Source of the DNA: Candidatus Saccharimonadota bacterium
Lineage (GTDB): Bacteria; Patescibacteriota; Saccharimonadia; Saccharimonadales; Saccharimonadaceae
Direction of reading: 5' to 3'
Length of the DNA: 64,000 nucleotides
Assembly (NCBI GenBank): GCA_905373835.1
Contig: CAJPUN010000006.1
Location: 4,728 to 68,727 of the forward strand
Part shown: positions 7,866 to 16,407 of the stretch, in pieces
Position numbering within the stretch: the first letter of the stretch is position 1
Layout: each line of letters starts with the position of its first letter
Program-made: the position numbers and the translations under genes
Notes under the pieces: generated by a model
The model's database searches: none
Told to the model about the DNA's origin: nothing
The model's input: only the letters and a program-made list of their open reading frames with translations

Positions 7866-8519
7866 ATGGCTCGATACACACCACGACACGCACGTTACTC
7901 CCACAAGAAGCATACACATAATTGGCTAAACCATGAGCATAATCAGCCGAAATCTCAGCACGATACACCCTTAGCGCTGCGGCGGCTCACTGCACTGACG
8001 GCAGCTGCGGCAGCGCTGATTGGTGGTGGCTATCTTGGTCATCAGCACTACCATCATGGCGAGAAAACCCTGGTCGCGGTGGCGCACCCTACCTCTGGTG
8101 AGTTGGCAGAGTATGCAGAGAGCCCCTTTGTGACCGACCCGGCTACTGGCGAGACGCATTGCCGCGATACAACCCGCCAAGAGATATCTGTGACGGCAGA
8201 GAAGCCACAAACAACCATCACAAACCCTGATGGCAGCACAACACGACTCACTATGGTAAAATTCTCGACGGGTGAACAAGAACGGACGCAAGCGACACTG
8301 GTGTATTCATCGAATGCAAAGAGAGGGGCGCACCAGGTACCAATTGCCATTGCAACTGGCCCAAGCAAGACTGGCAAGGGTGGCTGGAATATGACGACAT
8401 CACCCCACATCGGGCGTACGGGTGCAAAGACACAGGCCTCGACGACTGCAGCTGGCCCTGGTGCAGAAGCAATTGCATGTGCACCGCCACCACAGACCAC
8501 TTCTTCGCAATCAAAATAG
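7866..8519 (+). CDS. Single-pass membrane protein of unknown function
   Basis: A 217-residue protein. The first 38 residues are strongly basic and His-rich, followed by an Ala/Leu/Gly-rich membrane helix (about residues 39-58), so the remaining 160 residues are probably outside the cell. The outer part is rich in Thr, Ser and Pro, contains two Cys residues that could form a disulfide (TGETHCRDTT near residue 99 and EAIACAPPP near residue 205), and has no domain I recognise. AAGGAG precedes the ATG at good spacing. It stands alone between the greA terminator and lysS. A role at the cell surface is an inference from topology only. Confidence 0.7.
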   Translation: MARYTPRHARYSHKKHTHNWLNHEHNQPKSQHDTPLALRRLTALTAAAAALIGGGYLGHQHYHHGEKTLVAVAHPTSGELAEYAESPFVTDPATGETHCRDTTRQEISVTAEKPQTTITNPDGSTTRLTMVKFSTGEQERTQATLVYSSNAKRGAHQVPIAIATGPSKTGKGGWNMTTSPHIGRTGAKTQASTTAAGPGAEAIACAPPPQTTSSQSK

Positions 8520-8593
8520 GAGAGAGATTAGCTGCTAAGTGCCGCACTTCTCTAAGAACTTGGTAGAGTGGAGCCATTAAGCCGTCTCTCTAG

Positions 8594-8622
8594 TCGACAA
8601 CCATCCCATTCTCCGCTATAAT
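8594..8622 (+). promoter_or_regulatory. Promoter of lysS
   Basis: -35 TCGACA (8594-8599), 17-base spacer, -10 TATAAT (8617-8622). The ATG is 11 bases further on and no Shine-Dalgarno fits, so the leader would be only a few bases long. Confidence 0.65.
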
Positions 8623-8633
8623 AGCAAGCAATT

Positions 8634-10139
8634 ATGGCGACATTACAAGACTACCGAGACGAACGATTACGAAAATTAACTGCTTTGCGCGAGCTAGGTA
8701 TCAACCCCTACCCAGCACACACTGAGCGCACACACGACTGTGCGACAGTGGTGACGCAGTACGACGAACTGGCTGGCCAAGAGGTATCGGTGGCGGGGCG
8801 TGTGCTGTCTATTCGCAGTTTTGGCAAATTGGCCTTCATCAAGCTGCAAGACGCGAGCGGCGCAGTGCAGCTCTATCTGCAGCGCGACATAATGGCAGAG
8901 CTCGACGCTCCGCGCGGCATTCTCGGCATGAAGCAGCTCAAGCTGCTCGATACCGGTGACTTTGTGGAGGCGACTGGCACGGTGCTGCGGACGAAGACGG
9001 GTGAGATTTCGGTTGGGGTACGTGATTTACGGTTACTCACCAAAGCCCTGCGGCCAATGCCAGAAAAGCTCGAAAATAAAGAAGAGCGGTTTCGCCGCCG
9101 CTATGTGGATATGAACGTTAACCCGGCGGTGCGCCAGCGCTTTTATCGCCGCAGCGTGTTTTGGCAGGCGACGCGCGATTACCTCAATCAACACGGCTTT
9201 ACTGAGGTCAACGTGCCGGTGCTGGAACACACCACCGGTGGGGCGGATGCCAACCCGTTTGTGACCCACATGGATGCGCTGGATAACCAGCAGTTTTACC
9301 TGCGGATTAGTCACGAGCTGCCGCTCAAGCGCCTGCTGGGGGCCGGGTTTGAGAAGGTGTACGATATTGGCCCGCGCTTTCGCAACGAGAATTATTCTGA
9401 CGAGCACCTGCCCGAGCACATCGCCATGGAGTGGTACGCCGCCTACTGGGACTGGCAGCAGGGCATGCGCTTTATGGAGGACATGTACAAGTATGTGCTG
9501 GAGCGGACGTTTGGCACGCTGCAGTTTACCCTGGGCGAGTTTGAAGTCGATATGAGCGGCCAGTGGCAGGTGTGGGACTATGCCGAGGTGATCCATAAGC
9601 ATTATCATATTGATGTGTATAATACCACAATCGAGGAAGTCGCTGCTAAGCTGAAAGAACATGGCCTGGAGGTAGAAAAGACCGATTCCATCCCGCGCGG
9701 CATCGATAAACTGTGGAAGAATATCCGTAAAGGCGTGGCTGGGCCGGTCTGGCTGGTTAATACGCCGAAGTTCATCAGCCCGCTGTCTAAGACTAACCCG
9801 GATAACCCGCAGACGGTGGAGCGTTTCCAGCCGGTGATTGCCGGCAGCGAGCTTGGCAACGGCTTTAGTGAGCTGAACGACCCGATCGACCAGCTGAACC
9901 GCTTTGTGGAGCAGCAGCAGATGCGCGACGCGGGCGACGAGGAAGCCATGATGCTGGATATTGACTTTGTGGAGATGCTGGAATACGGCATGCCGCCAGC
10001 TTGTGGCTGGGGCTTTAGCGAGCGCGTCTTCTGGATCTTCGAAGGTGTGACAGCGCGCGAAGGTGTACCATTCCCACAGCTCAAAAGCGACGTCGACGAG
10101 ACGACGCGGGCGGTATACCCAGGGGTGAAGCTGGATTAG
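8634..10139 (+). CDS. lysS: Lysyl-tRNA synthetase, class II
   Basis: Charges tRNA-Lys. The 501-residue product has the normal two-domain layout. An OB-fold anticodon-binding domain comes first (about residues 50-145, with VAGRVLSIRSFGKLAFIKLQ). A class II catalytic core follows, with motif 1 around FTEVNVPVLEHTTGGADANP, motif 2 around YDIGPRFRNENYSDEHLPE, and motif 3 near the end as GCGWGFSERVFW-like sequence (here PPACGWGFSERVFW). The gene stands alone. Its promoter is very close to the ATG, without a ribosome binding site, so the transcript is nearly leaderless. The last 40 residues deviate from the family's usual GLGIGIDRL motif 3, reading CGWGFSERVFWIFEG instead. Confidence 0.95.
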   Translation: MATLQDYRDERLRKLTALRELGINPYPAHTERTHDCATVVTQYDELAGQEVSVAGRVLSIRSFGKLAFIKLQDASGAVQLYLQRDIMAELDAPRGILGMKQLKLLDTGDFVEATGTVLRTKTGEISVGVRDLRLLTKALRPMPEKLENKEERFRRRYVDMNVNPAVRQRFYRRSVFWQATRDYLNQHGFTEVNVPVLEHTTGGADANPFVTHMDALDNQQFYLRISHELPLKRLLGAGFEKVYDIGPRFRNENYSDEHLPEHIAMEWYAAYWDWQQGMRFMEDMYKYVLERTFGTLQFTLGEFEVDMSGQWQVWDYAEVIHKHYHIDVYNTTIEEVAAKLKEHGLEVEKTDSIPRGIDKLWKNIRKGVAGPVWLVNTPKFISPLSKTNPDNPQTVERFQPVIAGSELGNGFSELNDPIDQLNRFVEQQQMRDAGDEEAMMLDIDFVEMLEYGMPPACGWGFSERVFWIFEGVTAREGVPFPQLKSDVDETTRAVYPGVKLD

Positions 10140-10158
10140 GGTGGTAGCTGGGGCTATG

Positions 10159-10187
10159 CACCTCGCATACTATACTCGTGCGAGGTG
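10159..10187 (+). repeat. Inverted repeat after lysS
   Basis: Perfect 9-bp inverted repeat CACCTCGCA / TGCGAGGTG with an 11-base loop, 20 bases after the lysS stop. No T tract follows, so it is a weak terminator candidate or a 3'-end stabiliser. Confidence 0.45.
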
Positions 10188-10233
10188 AGTGTGGGATTGC
10201 AGTAGCGCATAGATAGGCTAGTTGTGTACTATC

Positions 10234-10410
10234 GTGCACGATTTGTACAATAAGCGTGTTAGCTATGATATAAGCACAGAAATAGCAAAACGCTCATTAT
10301 TTTGGGCTGAATCTGGCTCAAGCGATAATTGGTAAGGTCTGATTGCTAATGCGCGTGATGAATACAAAAACATCCTTGCTGCAATGCAAAAGCTAGCGCG
10401 TGCAGTGTGA
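10234..10410 (+). pseudogene. Possible small gene broken by an in-frame stop
   Basis: From the GTG at 10234 the frame reads 33 codons, meets TAA at 10333-10335, and then continues in the same frame for 24 codons of protein-like sequence to TGA at 10408. The second part (ARDEYKNILAAMQKLARAV) looks like an amphipathic helix. No ribosome binding site is seen. It occupies the otherwise empty 390-base gap between lysS and the convergent glycosidase-like gene. Family unknown; the call rests only on the shape of the translated frame. Confidence 0.25.
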
Positions 10411-10476
10411 GCAGAGAAATGCTAGAAGGGGAGACTATAGACTGCCGCAGTATGGTCACGAGAGCCCGTTTACGCA

Positions 10477-10509
10477 AAACAAAACCACCAGCAAGATCTG
10501 GTGGTTTTT
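10477..10509. terminator. Bidirectional terminator between lysS side and the minus-strand gene
   Basis: Stem AACCACCAG / CTGGTGGTT (10483-10491 with 10498-10506), with an A-run before and a T-run after, so it can end transcripts from both sides. It lies 20 bases beyond the stop of the minus-strand gene. Confidence 0.85.
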
Positions 10510-10528
10510 GCACGCTCATCGCTGTGAG

Positions 10529-12907
10529 CTAACCCGATACACTTGGTGGTCGTGGTGGTGGACTGCTTGGCGCGGGTCGCGGTGATGTGGGGTGCGAGGT
10601 GCCGCTCTGGACGGCGATGGAGGTGCCGCGGCTAGGTGCTGTGCCAGGGCGGCGTGGCGGCGGGGTAGTGGTGCGTGGTGGGGCGCCCATTGCGAGGCCG
10701 CCTAGGCCGCTGCTGGCTGATGGGCTACTTAGGGCTGACGAACTACTTGGCGGAGGGGGTGTGCCGCTACCACCACTCGGGCTTGGTGGCCCACCAGGAG
10801 GGGTGTTGCTATCTTTGCTACCCAGCTGCGTGGCGGCAGCATTCTTAGCGCGATAACGCCGGATAAGGTAGAGAATAAGCGCGGCAATGCCAACCAAGAG
10901 AGCGAGCAGTGAGATAAGTATGAAGACCCACAGTGGCTTGTCTTCGCCAGCGAGGAACTTGTCTAGGGTGACCTTGCCGATGTGGCGCACCATTGGTGGC
11001 TGCTTCTTCTCATCGGGCTTTTTGTCGGTGCGGCATTCCGACCAAATGGCATCGGGGTAGGCAGTGGCCAGCAAGTACCACGCGGTCGAGGCGACGGAGT
11101 AAGCATTCGTCATCTGGTTGGCTTCGTCGACATTGGTAACGTAGGGCCAGGCACCATTCGCCCCTTGGGAGCGGTACGTTCGCTGGGCGCTGGCAGCAAC
11201 TTCGTCTTTGTTGCCCGCGACGTTGTAGGCCTGGGTGACGCCGAATGTCCCTTCAAACCAGACGGTGGGGGTGTACGTGCCGGTGAGGTATGGAGTGTAA
11301 CCCTGAGACCCGGCACGGCTCATGGCAAAGTTGCGTGTGTAGGCTAGCGAGACTTTGGCTTTGTCGTACTCACCAATTGCGTTGAGGAAGATAGAGCCCC
11401 AGCTGGAGGTGTCCAGCGCTTTGGCGTGGTCGTCAAGCCCTTGGTCGAAGCGATTCTCGGCTTTGTTCCACAGTTTCTCCATAATCACTTTGGCTAGGCT
11501 GTCGGCTTCCTGGCGGTAGCTAGCGTCACCGTAGACTTGCGAGGCTCGCTCATACACGTGCCAGAGGTCGGTGTTGTGCTCGGTGGAGTGCCAGGCGATC
11601 TCGAATTGCTTATTGTTATCGTCATCATTGATATTTGTACCACCGCGGTAGAGGCCAGCACCGGGGCCGGATGTGCTTTTCTTGGTCTTGACCCAGGCTA
11701 GAGCAGAGCGCACCATGCTACTGACGCCATTGATATCACCAAACTTCTCTTGGTAACGGATTAGTGCGTAGAGGACGAAGGCGACACCGCCGGTATAATA
11801 GCGCGCCTGTTGGTTGCTAGGGTCGAGCTGGTGGGCGCTGGAAGGGAAGGCACCACGCGACCGACCGGATTTGATCTGGATGGTCTTGAAGCCATTGACG
11901 AGCTGGTCTGCCATCGCTTTATCGCCCGCACCAACCGCCACGAGCAGCGCCAGCGACTGATCGTACATAAATGAATAGTGCACGCGATGAGTGCCGTAAC
12001 CATCCTGGCCAGGCGAGAACTCGTACGAGCGGATCAGCCCCGCCAGCTGTGGCTGGAAGTACTCGGCGAGGATCTTGTTGCTGCGCGTATCCACCAGACG
12101 CAGCATCTTGTGGCCCTTCTCGGTGCCGGGGAAGCTAAAGGTGCGATTGGTGTTGGCAGCTTGCTTGGCAACGAGGTAGGTTTGGTCGGTAATCACGTAG
12201 GATTGGATCTCGACATTTTGGTACTCCGTGACGCGTGGCCAGCTCTCGCCGAGGGGTTGGCCGCTACTGGCATCGTAGAGACGGAAGCGCCACTCGCCGC
12301 CAATGCTGCCATCGACTGGCGAGAGGTCGAGCGTCCAGCTGCCATCACTCTGCACCTGGGCAGGAGTAACCTTGCCTTGCTCGTACTCGGCATCGGTAGC
12401 GCGGAAGGCCTTAACGACGCGGCTGCCACCGGTGGGCGCTTTGCCCGAGACTTTGCCGCGGTAGGTGCCTGGCACTGATGATGGTGAGGTGACAGAGAGA
12501 GGTGTGGGGTTGCCAGTGGCATAGCTACCACTGTTCTTGAGCTGGAACGAGCCTTTTATCTCGCCAGTGTAGTCGGTGCCGTATTGCTTGGCAGCGGTGA
12601 TGGTGCTGCCATCGCCGGCGTTGCGGATGGGCTGCATGAGGCCGCGGAGGTTGGCCAGGGCCTTGGCAGCACGGGCTTTGTCGGTTGGGGAACTCAGCGC
12701 TGTAGTCTTGAAGCGCATCGTGTTGGGGTCGCAGATGTCGGGCTTGTCGTCTTTTTTGGTGGATGAGTTGGAGCCAGAATTCGTGGCGGGCTCGGCCATT
12801 GCCACCTGGTGCAGCTGCACAAAGCCAACTGCCAGTACCACCACTGCTGCCACGCTTGCAAACCGAAAATCCGTCCAATATCGTCTCACTTCTGCTATAC
12901 TCCTCAC
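10529..12907 (-). CDS. Membrane-anchored six-hairpin glycosidase-like surface protein
   Basis: A 792-residue protein with an N-terminal signal or anchor (hydrophobic at about residues 15-36). A beta-rich region of about 250 residues follows, then an all-helical region (about residues 290-630) that looks like an (alpha/alpha)6 toroid. Acidic/aromatic segments typical of such glycosidases are SFMYDQSLALLVAVGAGD, AWHSTEHNTDLWHVYERA and VWFEGTFGVTQAYNVAG. A membrane helix lies near residues 660-682, followed by a basic stop and a tail of about 100 residues made of Pro, Ser, Gly and Thr that should be cytoplasmic. The start is a GTG at 12907; a second GTG at 12889, preceded by GAGGAG, is equally likely. 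The substrate is unknown; exact family assignment is not possible by eye. Confidence 0.72.
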   Translation of the reverse strand: MRSIAEVRRYWTDFRFASVAAVVVLAVGFVQLHQVAMAEPATNSGSNSSTKKDDKPDICDPNTMRFKTTALSSPTDKARAAKALANLRGLMQPIRNAGDGSTITAAKQYGTDYTGEIKGSFQLKNSGSYATGNPTPLSVTSPSSVPGTYRGKVSGKAPTGGSRVVKAFRATDAEYEQGKVTPAQVQSDGSWTLDLSPVDGSIGGEWRFRLYDASSGQPLGESWPRVTEYQNVEIQSYVITDQTYLVAKQAANTNRTFSFPGTEKGHKMLRLVDTRSNKILAEYFQPQLAGLIRSYEFSPGQDGYGTHRVHYSFMYDQSLALLVAVGAGDKAMADQLVNGFKTIQIKSGRSRGAFPSSAHQLDPSNQQARYYTGGVAFVLYALIRYQEKFGDINGVSSMVRSALAWVKTKKSTSGPGAGLYRGGTNINDDDNNKQFEIAWHSTEHNTDLWHVYERASQVYGDASYRQEADSLAKVIMEKLWNKAENRFDQGLDDHAKALDTSSWGSIFLNAIGEYDKAKVSLAYTRNFAMSRAGSQGYTPYLTGTYTPTVWFEGTFGVTQAYNVAGNKDEVAASAQRTYRSQGANGAWPYVTNVDEANQMTNAYSVASTAWYLLATAYPDAIWSECRTDKKPDEKKQPPMVRHIGKVTLDKFLAGEDKPLWVFILISLLALLVGIAALILYLIRRYRAKNAAATQLGSKDSNTPPGGPPSPSGGSGTPPPPSSSSALSSPSASSGLGGLAMGAPPRTTTPPPRRPGTAPSRGTSIAVQSGTSHPTSPRPAPSSPPPRPPSVSG

Positions 12908-13207
12908 CTCGCTGATTAGCCGTTGGGTATTGCCTGTGAGTATAGCATAACCATTTGCAATATCACAGCATAAGCGGTATAGCTTGAACAGAGATTAACA
13001 GAGGTGGAGGGAAGTGATTGGTGAGGATATTTGAGGATGAATAGACTAGTTGATGGCAGCCAATTTTTGGCCTTGGCGCTGGTGGGCCGAGACCGACGAG
13101 AGGTTGAGCCTGGCAAATATTCCATCGACAGGACAGTATAGCAAGCTGCGGTAAGTTGCAGGGCCTAGGCGCTACATAGACCAGTGATCCTTGGGCAATT
13201 GCCCTGT
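12908..13207. other. Divergent intergenic region, no gene seen
   Basis: About 300 bases between the minus-strand glycosidase-like gene and the plus-strand DUF2207 gene. I find no convincing open frame, RNA gene or repeat. The right edge leads into the consensus promoter at 13208. Confidence 0.5.
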
Positions 13208-13236
13208 TTGACATTCCTCGCTGCATGGCGCACAAT
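13208..13236 (+). promoter_or_regulatory. Near-consensus promoter giving a leaderless start
   Basis: -35 TTGACA (13208-13213), exactly 17 bases, -10 CACAAT (13231-13236), then six bases to the ATG at 13243. This is the best -35/-10 pair in the window, and it fixes the start codon of the next gene. Confidence 0.75.
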
Positions 13237-13242
13237 CGATGT

Positions 13243-15090
13243 ATGAGAATGACACGCGTTATATCTGCAATTGGTGTCTGCTTGGTGCTGCTGGGCACCG
13301 CGCTCGGGGCAGTGCCAATGCAGGCCGATACATCGGTACGAGCCTATTCATCATCGAGCAGCAGCAAAGATAACTTCACCATTACCAAATATGCGGTTGA
13401 TATGGAGCTCGGGCGCGACAGTGAGAAACGCTCCACCCTCAAGACGAAGCTCACCATTACAGCAAACTTCCCACCAGAGCAGAACCATGGCCTTGCGCCA
13501 GAATTCGTTACGCGATACAAAGGCCACCACACAAGCTTTGCGCTTGGCTCGGTGCAGGATGAGCATGGTAATGATTATGAGTATAGTTGGTCGGGCAATA
13601 CCCTGCGCATTGGCAACAAAGATACGTACGTCTCGGGGAGCAAGACGTATGTCATTACCTATACCCAGCGCGATGTGACGTGGAACTATGGCGATACGCA
13701 AAAGAATGAGTTCTACTGGGATGTGATTGGTACGTCGTGGCGAGTACCTATTAGCAATGCCACCGCCACGCTCAAGCTGAGCCCCGAGCTTGCCGCCATC
13801 AGCCGGACGACACCACAGTGTTACACTGGTAGGCAAGGGAGCCGCACCACCTGCACCGTCACGTCACCAAGCGTCGACACCATAACTGCCTCAGTGGGTT
13901 ACCTCGCGCCATATGCTGGCATGACGCTGGCGCTGGGCTTCCCGCAGGGCACCTTTGCGGAATATAAAAAGACGCCCGGGGAGGTGTTTCAAGAGCGGCT
14001 GGAGGCGCTTCTCCCACTCATATTCTTTGTGAGTATGCTAGTGCTGGGGCTTGCTTCGAGTGTGGTGTATTGGCTCTATCAGCGGGCGATTGGCCGGAGC
14101 AAGGAGCTAGGGACGATTGTGCCAGAATACTTGCCACCTCCCAACACAAGTGTGACAACAGCGGCAGAGATCGTGCGGCCATTCCGGATGGTAAAGGGCT
14201 CGGCCATGGCGGCGCAGATGATCGACTGGGCAGTGCGGCACTACATTCGTTTGATCGAGGTCAAGCCCAAGACGTTCTTCTCGCGGGCGCAGTACAAGCT
14301 TGAAGTCATCAAGGATGTCAGTAGTCTCTACCCTGAGGAGCAAGAGATCTTGGGCGATATCTTTGGTCACCTGCCTGCGGTGGGAGAGCGCATCAACCTC
14401 AAGACGCTGCGCAACAATACCTCCTACGCCTTCCGCCTGAGTGATAACGCCAAGAAGCTCGATAATCTCATCGACCACACGTACAAGCTGCGCGACACAA
14501 GCCGGCGGGGCACACGGGGCTTCCGTATCCTTGCAGGTGTGCTGGGTACGCTGGTGCTGGTGCTATGTGCAGCTACGATGTTTGTGCCATTCCTCAGCGG
14601 GCTGCAATTCCTCTTCTTCCCAGGGGTCTTTATTGTGATTATCATTGGCAAGCTGGGCTTTGCTAAGCCACTATCGGACGAAGGGCTGGCATTGCGCCGC
14701 TACCTGCTGGGGCTCAAGATGTATATCCGCTACGCCGAGGCTGACCGCCTACGCCTATTGCAGAGCCCCGAGACCGCCGAGAAGGTGGATATTGGTGACC
14801 ACGCTCAGCTTGTCAAACTCTACGAGCGGGTCTTGCCCTATGCCGTGCTCTTTGGCCAAGAGAAGCAGTGGAGCCAGCAGCTGGGGCAGTACTATGAGGA
14901 AGTAGGCACTCAGCCCGATTGGTATGCTGGCCACGGCGCCTTCAATGCAGCAATGTTTGTCTCGAGTATGAGTAGCTTATCGAGCTCTACCTCTGTGGGC
15001 TCGAGCGATTTCTCGTCATCGAGTGGCGGCTCGACTGGTGGTGGCTTCTCCGGCGGTGGTGGCGGCGGCGGAGGCGGTGGCGGGTGGTAG
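13243..15090 (+). CDS. DUF2207-type membrane protein with a poly-Gly tail
   Basis: A 615-residue membrane protein. It has an N-terminal signal peptide (MRMTRVISAIGVCLVLLGTA), then a beta-rich extracellular domain (about residues 40-220) resembling DUF2207, with the NEFYWDVIGTSWRVPI segment typical of that family. A membrane helix lies near residues 255-275. A cytoplasmic region with the AAQMIDWAVRHYIRLIE helix comes next, then a pair of membrane helices (about residues 425-470), and a C-terminal region ending in Ser runs, about 12 Gly residues and a final Trp. The start is ATG 13243 rather than 13225, because the upstream ATG lies between the promoter boxes. Function of the family is unknown. 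Confidence 0.8.
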   Translation: MRMTRVISAIGVCLVLLGTALGAVPMQADTSVRAYSSSSSSKDNFTITKYAVDMELGRDSEKRSTLKTKLTITANFPPEQNHGLAPEFVTRYKGHHTSFALGSVQDEHGNDYEYSWSGNTLRIGNKDTYVSGSKTYVITYTQRDVTWNYGDTQKNEFYWDVIGTSWRVPISNATATLKLSPELAAISRTTPQCYTGRQGSRTTCTVTSPSVDTITASVGYLAPYAGMTLALGFPQGTFAEYKKTPGEVFQERLEALLPLIFFVSMLVLGLASSVVYWLYQRAIGRSKELGTIVPEYLPPPNTSVTTAAEIVRPFRMVKGSAMAAQMIDWAVRHYIRLIEVKPKTFFSRAQYKLEVIKDVSSLYPEEQEILGDIFGHLPAVGERINLKTLRNNTSYAFRLSDNAKKLDNLIDHTYKLRDTSRRGTRGFRILAGVLGTLVLVLCAATMFVPFLSGLQFLFFPGVFIVIIIGKLGFAKPLSDEGLALRRYLLGLKMYIRYAEADRLRLLQSPETAEKVDIGDHAQLVKLYERVLPYAVLFGQEKQWSQQLGQYYEEVGTQPDWYAGHGAFNAAMFVSSMSSLSSSTSVGSSDFSSSSGGSTGGGFSGGGGGGGGGGGW

Positions 15091-15148
15091 AGCCCGCTCA
15101 CCCCAGCGCGCAGCTATCGCTTAATCTTTCTTCTTTAACAACAAACAA

Positions 15149-15173
15149 GCGGCCACTCCCCCATAGTGGTCGC
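15149..15173 (+). terminator. Terminator-like hairpin after the DUF2207 gene
   Basis: Stem GCGGCCACT / AGTGGTCGC with a 7-base loop, followed by TTCTT. The T tract is weak. An A-rich stretch precedes it. Confidence 0.6.
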
Positions 15174-15377
15174 TTCTTGATGCAAGAACAGAAAAGCAAA
15201 TGTGCCAAGAACATAGCCCACCAACCATGCTCAAACTGAACCCGGATTAATTACTTAACCCAAGAGTACGATGATCAGATTGAGAATGAGCCCTATGACG
15301 CTACATTCTGCAATTTCCGGCTTGGTGCTTTGTGGCGAACTTGGTATACTTGGTACGAGACATAAGGAAAACACATC

Positions 15378-16211
15378 ATGGATTGGCTGCATATTATTAT
15401 TCTTGGCATTGTCGAGGGGATTACCGAGTTTTTGCCCATCTCGAGTACGGGCCACTTGATGCTGGCAGAGAAGTTGCTGGGCTACTCAGTGAGCGACCCG
15501 GGGCTTGTCGCCTTTACGGCGGTGGTGCAGATTGGGGCAATTGCTGCGGCGATTGTTTATTTCTGGCAGGACATTTGGCGCATTGCCTCGGCGTGGTGTG
15601 CTGGCGTGGTGAACCCGCGGGCGCGGACGTTTCACTACCGAATGGGGTGGTACGTCATCATTGGCTCGCTGCCGATTGCGGTGGTTGGTTTGCTTCTTAA
15701 GGATACGATCGAGACGGTACTACGCGGCCTGTGGTTTGTCGCGGCTGGGCTGATGATTTGGAGTATTGTACTGTTTTTGGCCGACCGCCGGGGGCGCGAG
15801 ACACGCCATGAGCGCAACCTCACCTGGCGCGATGCCATGGCAATGGGCCTGATGCAGTGCTTGTCGCTCATCCCGGGGGTGTCGCGCTCGGGGGCGACGA
15901 TTGCCTCGGGGCTATTCCGCGATATTGACCGCACCACTGCCACACGGATGAGCTTCTTCCTGGGGATTCCGGCATTGATGGCAGCTGGTGGGCTGGAGGC
16001 CGTGACGCAGTCGCAGCAGATTGGCCGCTTAATTGGCTGGCCACAGATGATACTGGGGATTGTTGTGTCCTTCGTGGTGGGGTATGTGGCGATCTCGTGG
16101 CTGCTGCGCTTTGTCTCGAGCAATTCATTTGATAAGTTCGTCGCTTACCGCTTGGTGCTGAGTACATTACTCATCATCCTACTTGCAGTGGGCGCGTTGG
16201 CACCAGTGTAA
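15378..16211 (+). CDS. uppP: Undecaprenyl-diphosphatase
   Basis: Membrane phosphatase (BacA/UppP family) that converts undecaprenyl diphosphate to the monophosphate so the lipid carrier can be reused; it also confers bacitracin tolerance. The 277-residue product has about eight membrane helices. The two catalytic motifs are visible: GIVEGITEFLPISSTGHLML near residues 10-29, and LSLIPGVSRSGATIASGL near residues 161-178, with the Ser-Gly-Ala pattern after Arg. It works with UppS (2633-3328), the enzyme making the substrate. AAGGAAA precedes the ATG. It is transcribed alone. Confidence 0.96.
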   Translation: MDWLHIIILGIVEGITEFLPISSTGHLMLAEKLLGYSVSDPGLVAFTAVVQIGAIAAAIVYFWQDIWRIASAWCAGVVNPRARTFHYRMGWYVIIGSLPIAVVGLLLKDTIETVLRGLWFVAAGLMIWSIVLFLADRRGRETRHERNLTWRDAMAMGLMQCLSLIPGVSRSGATIASGLFRDIDRTTATRMSFFLGIPALMAAGGLEAVTQSQQIGRLIGWPQMILGIVVSFVVGYVAISWLLRFVSSNSFDKFVAYRLVLSTLLIILLAVGALAPV

Positions 16212-16369
16212 TTTCTCCGTAGCTTGTTTTCATACTTACCACATCCTATTGAGTAGGGGAGTGACAGTTCACACGCAAGAATATTTTTTCGACCCAGCCT
16301 TGTTCTGAAGCGTTAGAAAAAACTCCACGATCGTTGCCCACCTAGTTTGCTCTCGCTGAGTGATTGCGG

Positions 16370-16375
16370 TATAAT
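16370..16375 (+). promoter_or_regulatory. -10 box for the ABC transporter pair
   Basis: TATAAT, 32 bases before the ATG at 16408, with GGAGG between. Confidence 0.5.
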
Positions 16376-16407
16376 TACTATTAACATTAGCAGCTTATGG
16401 AGGCGCA

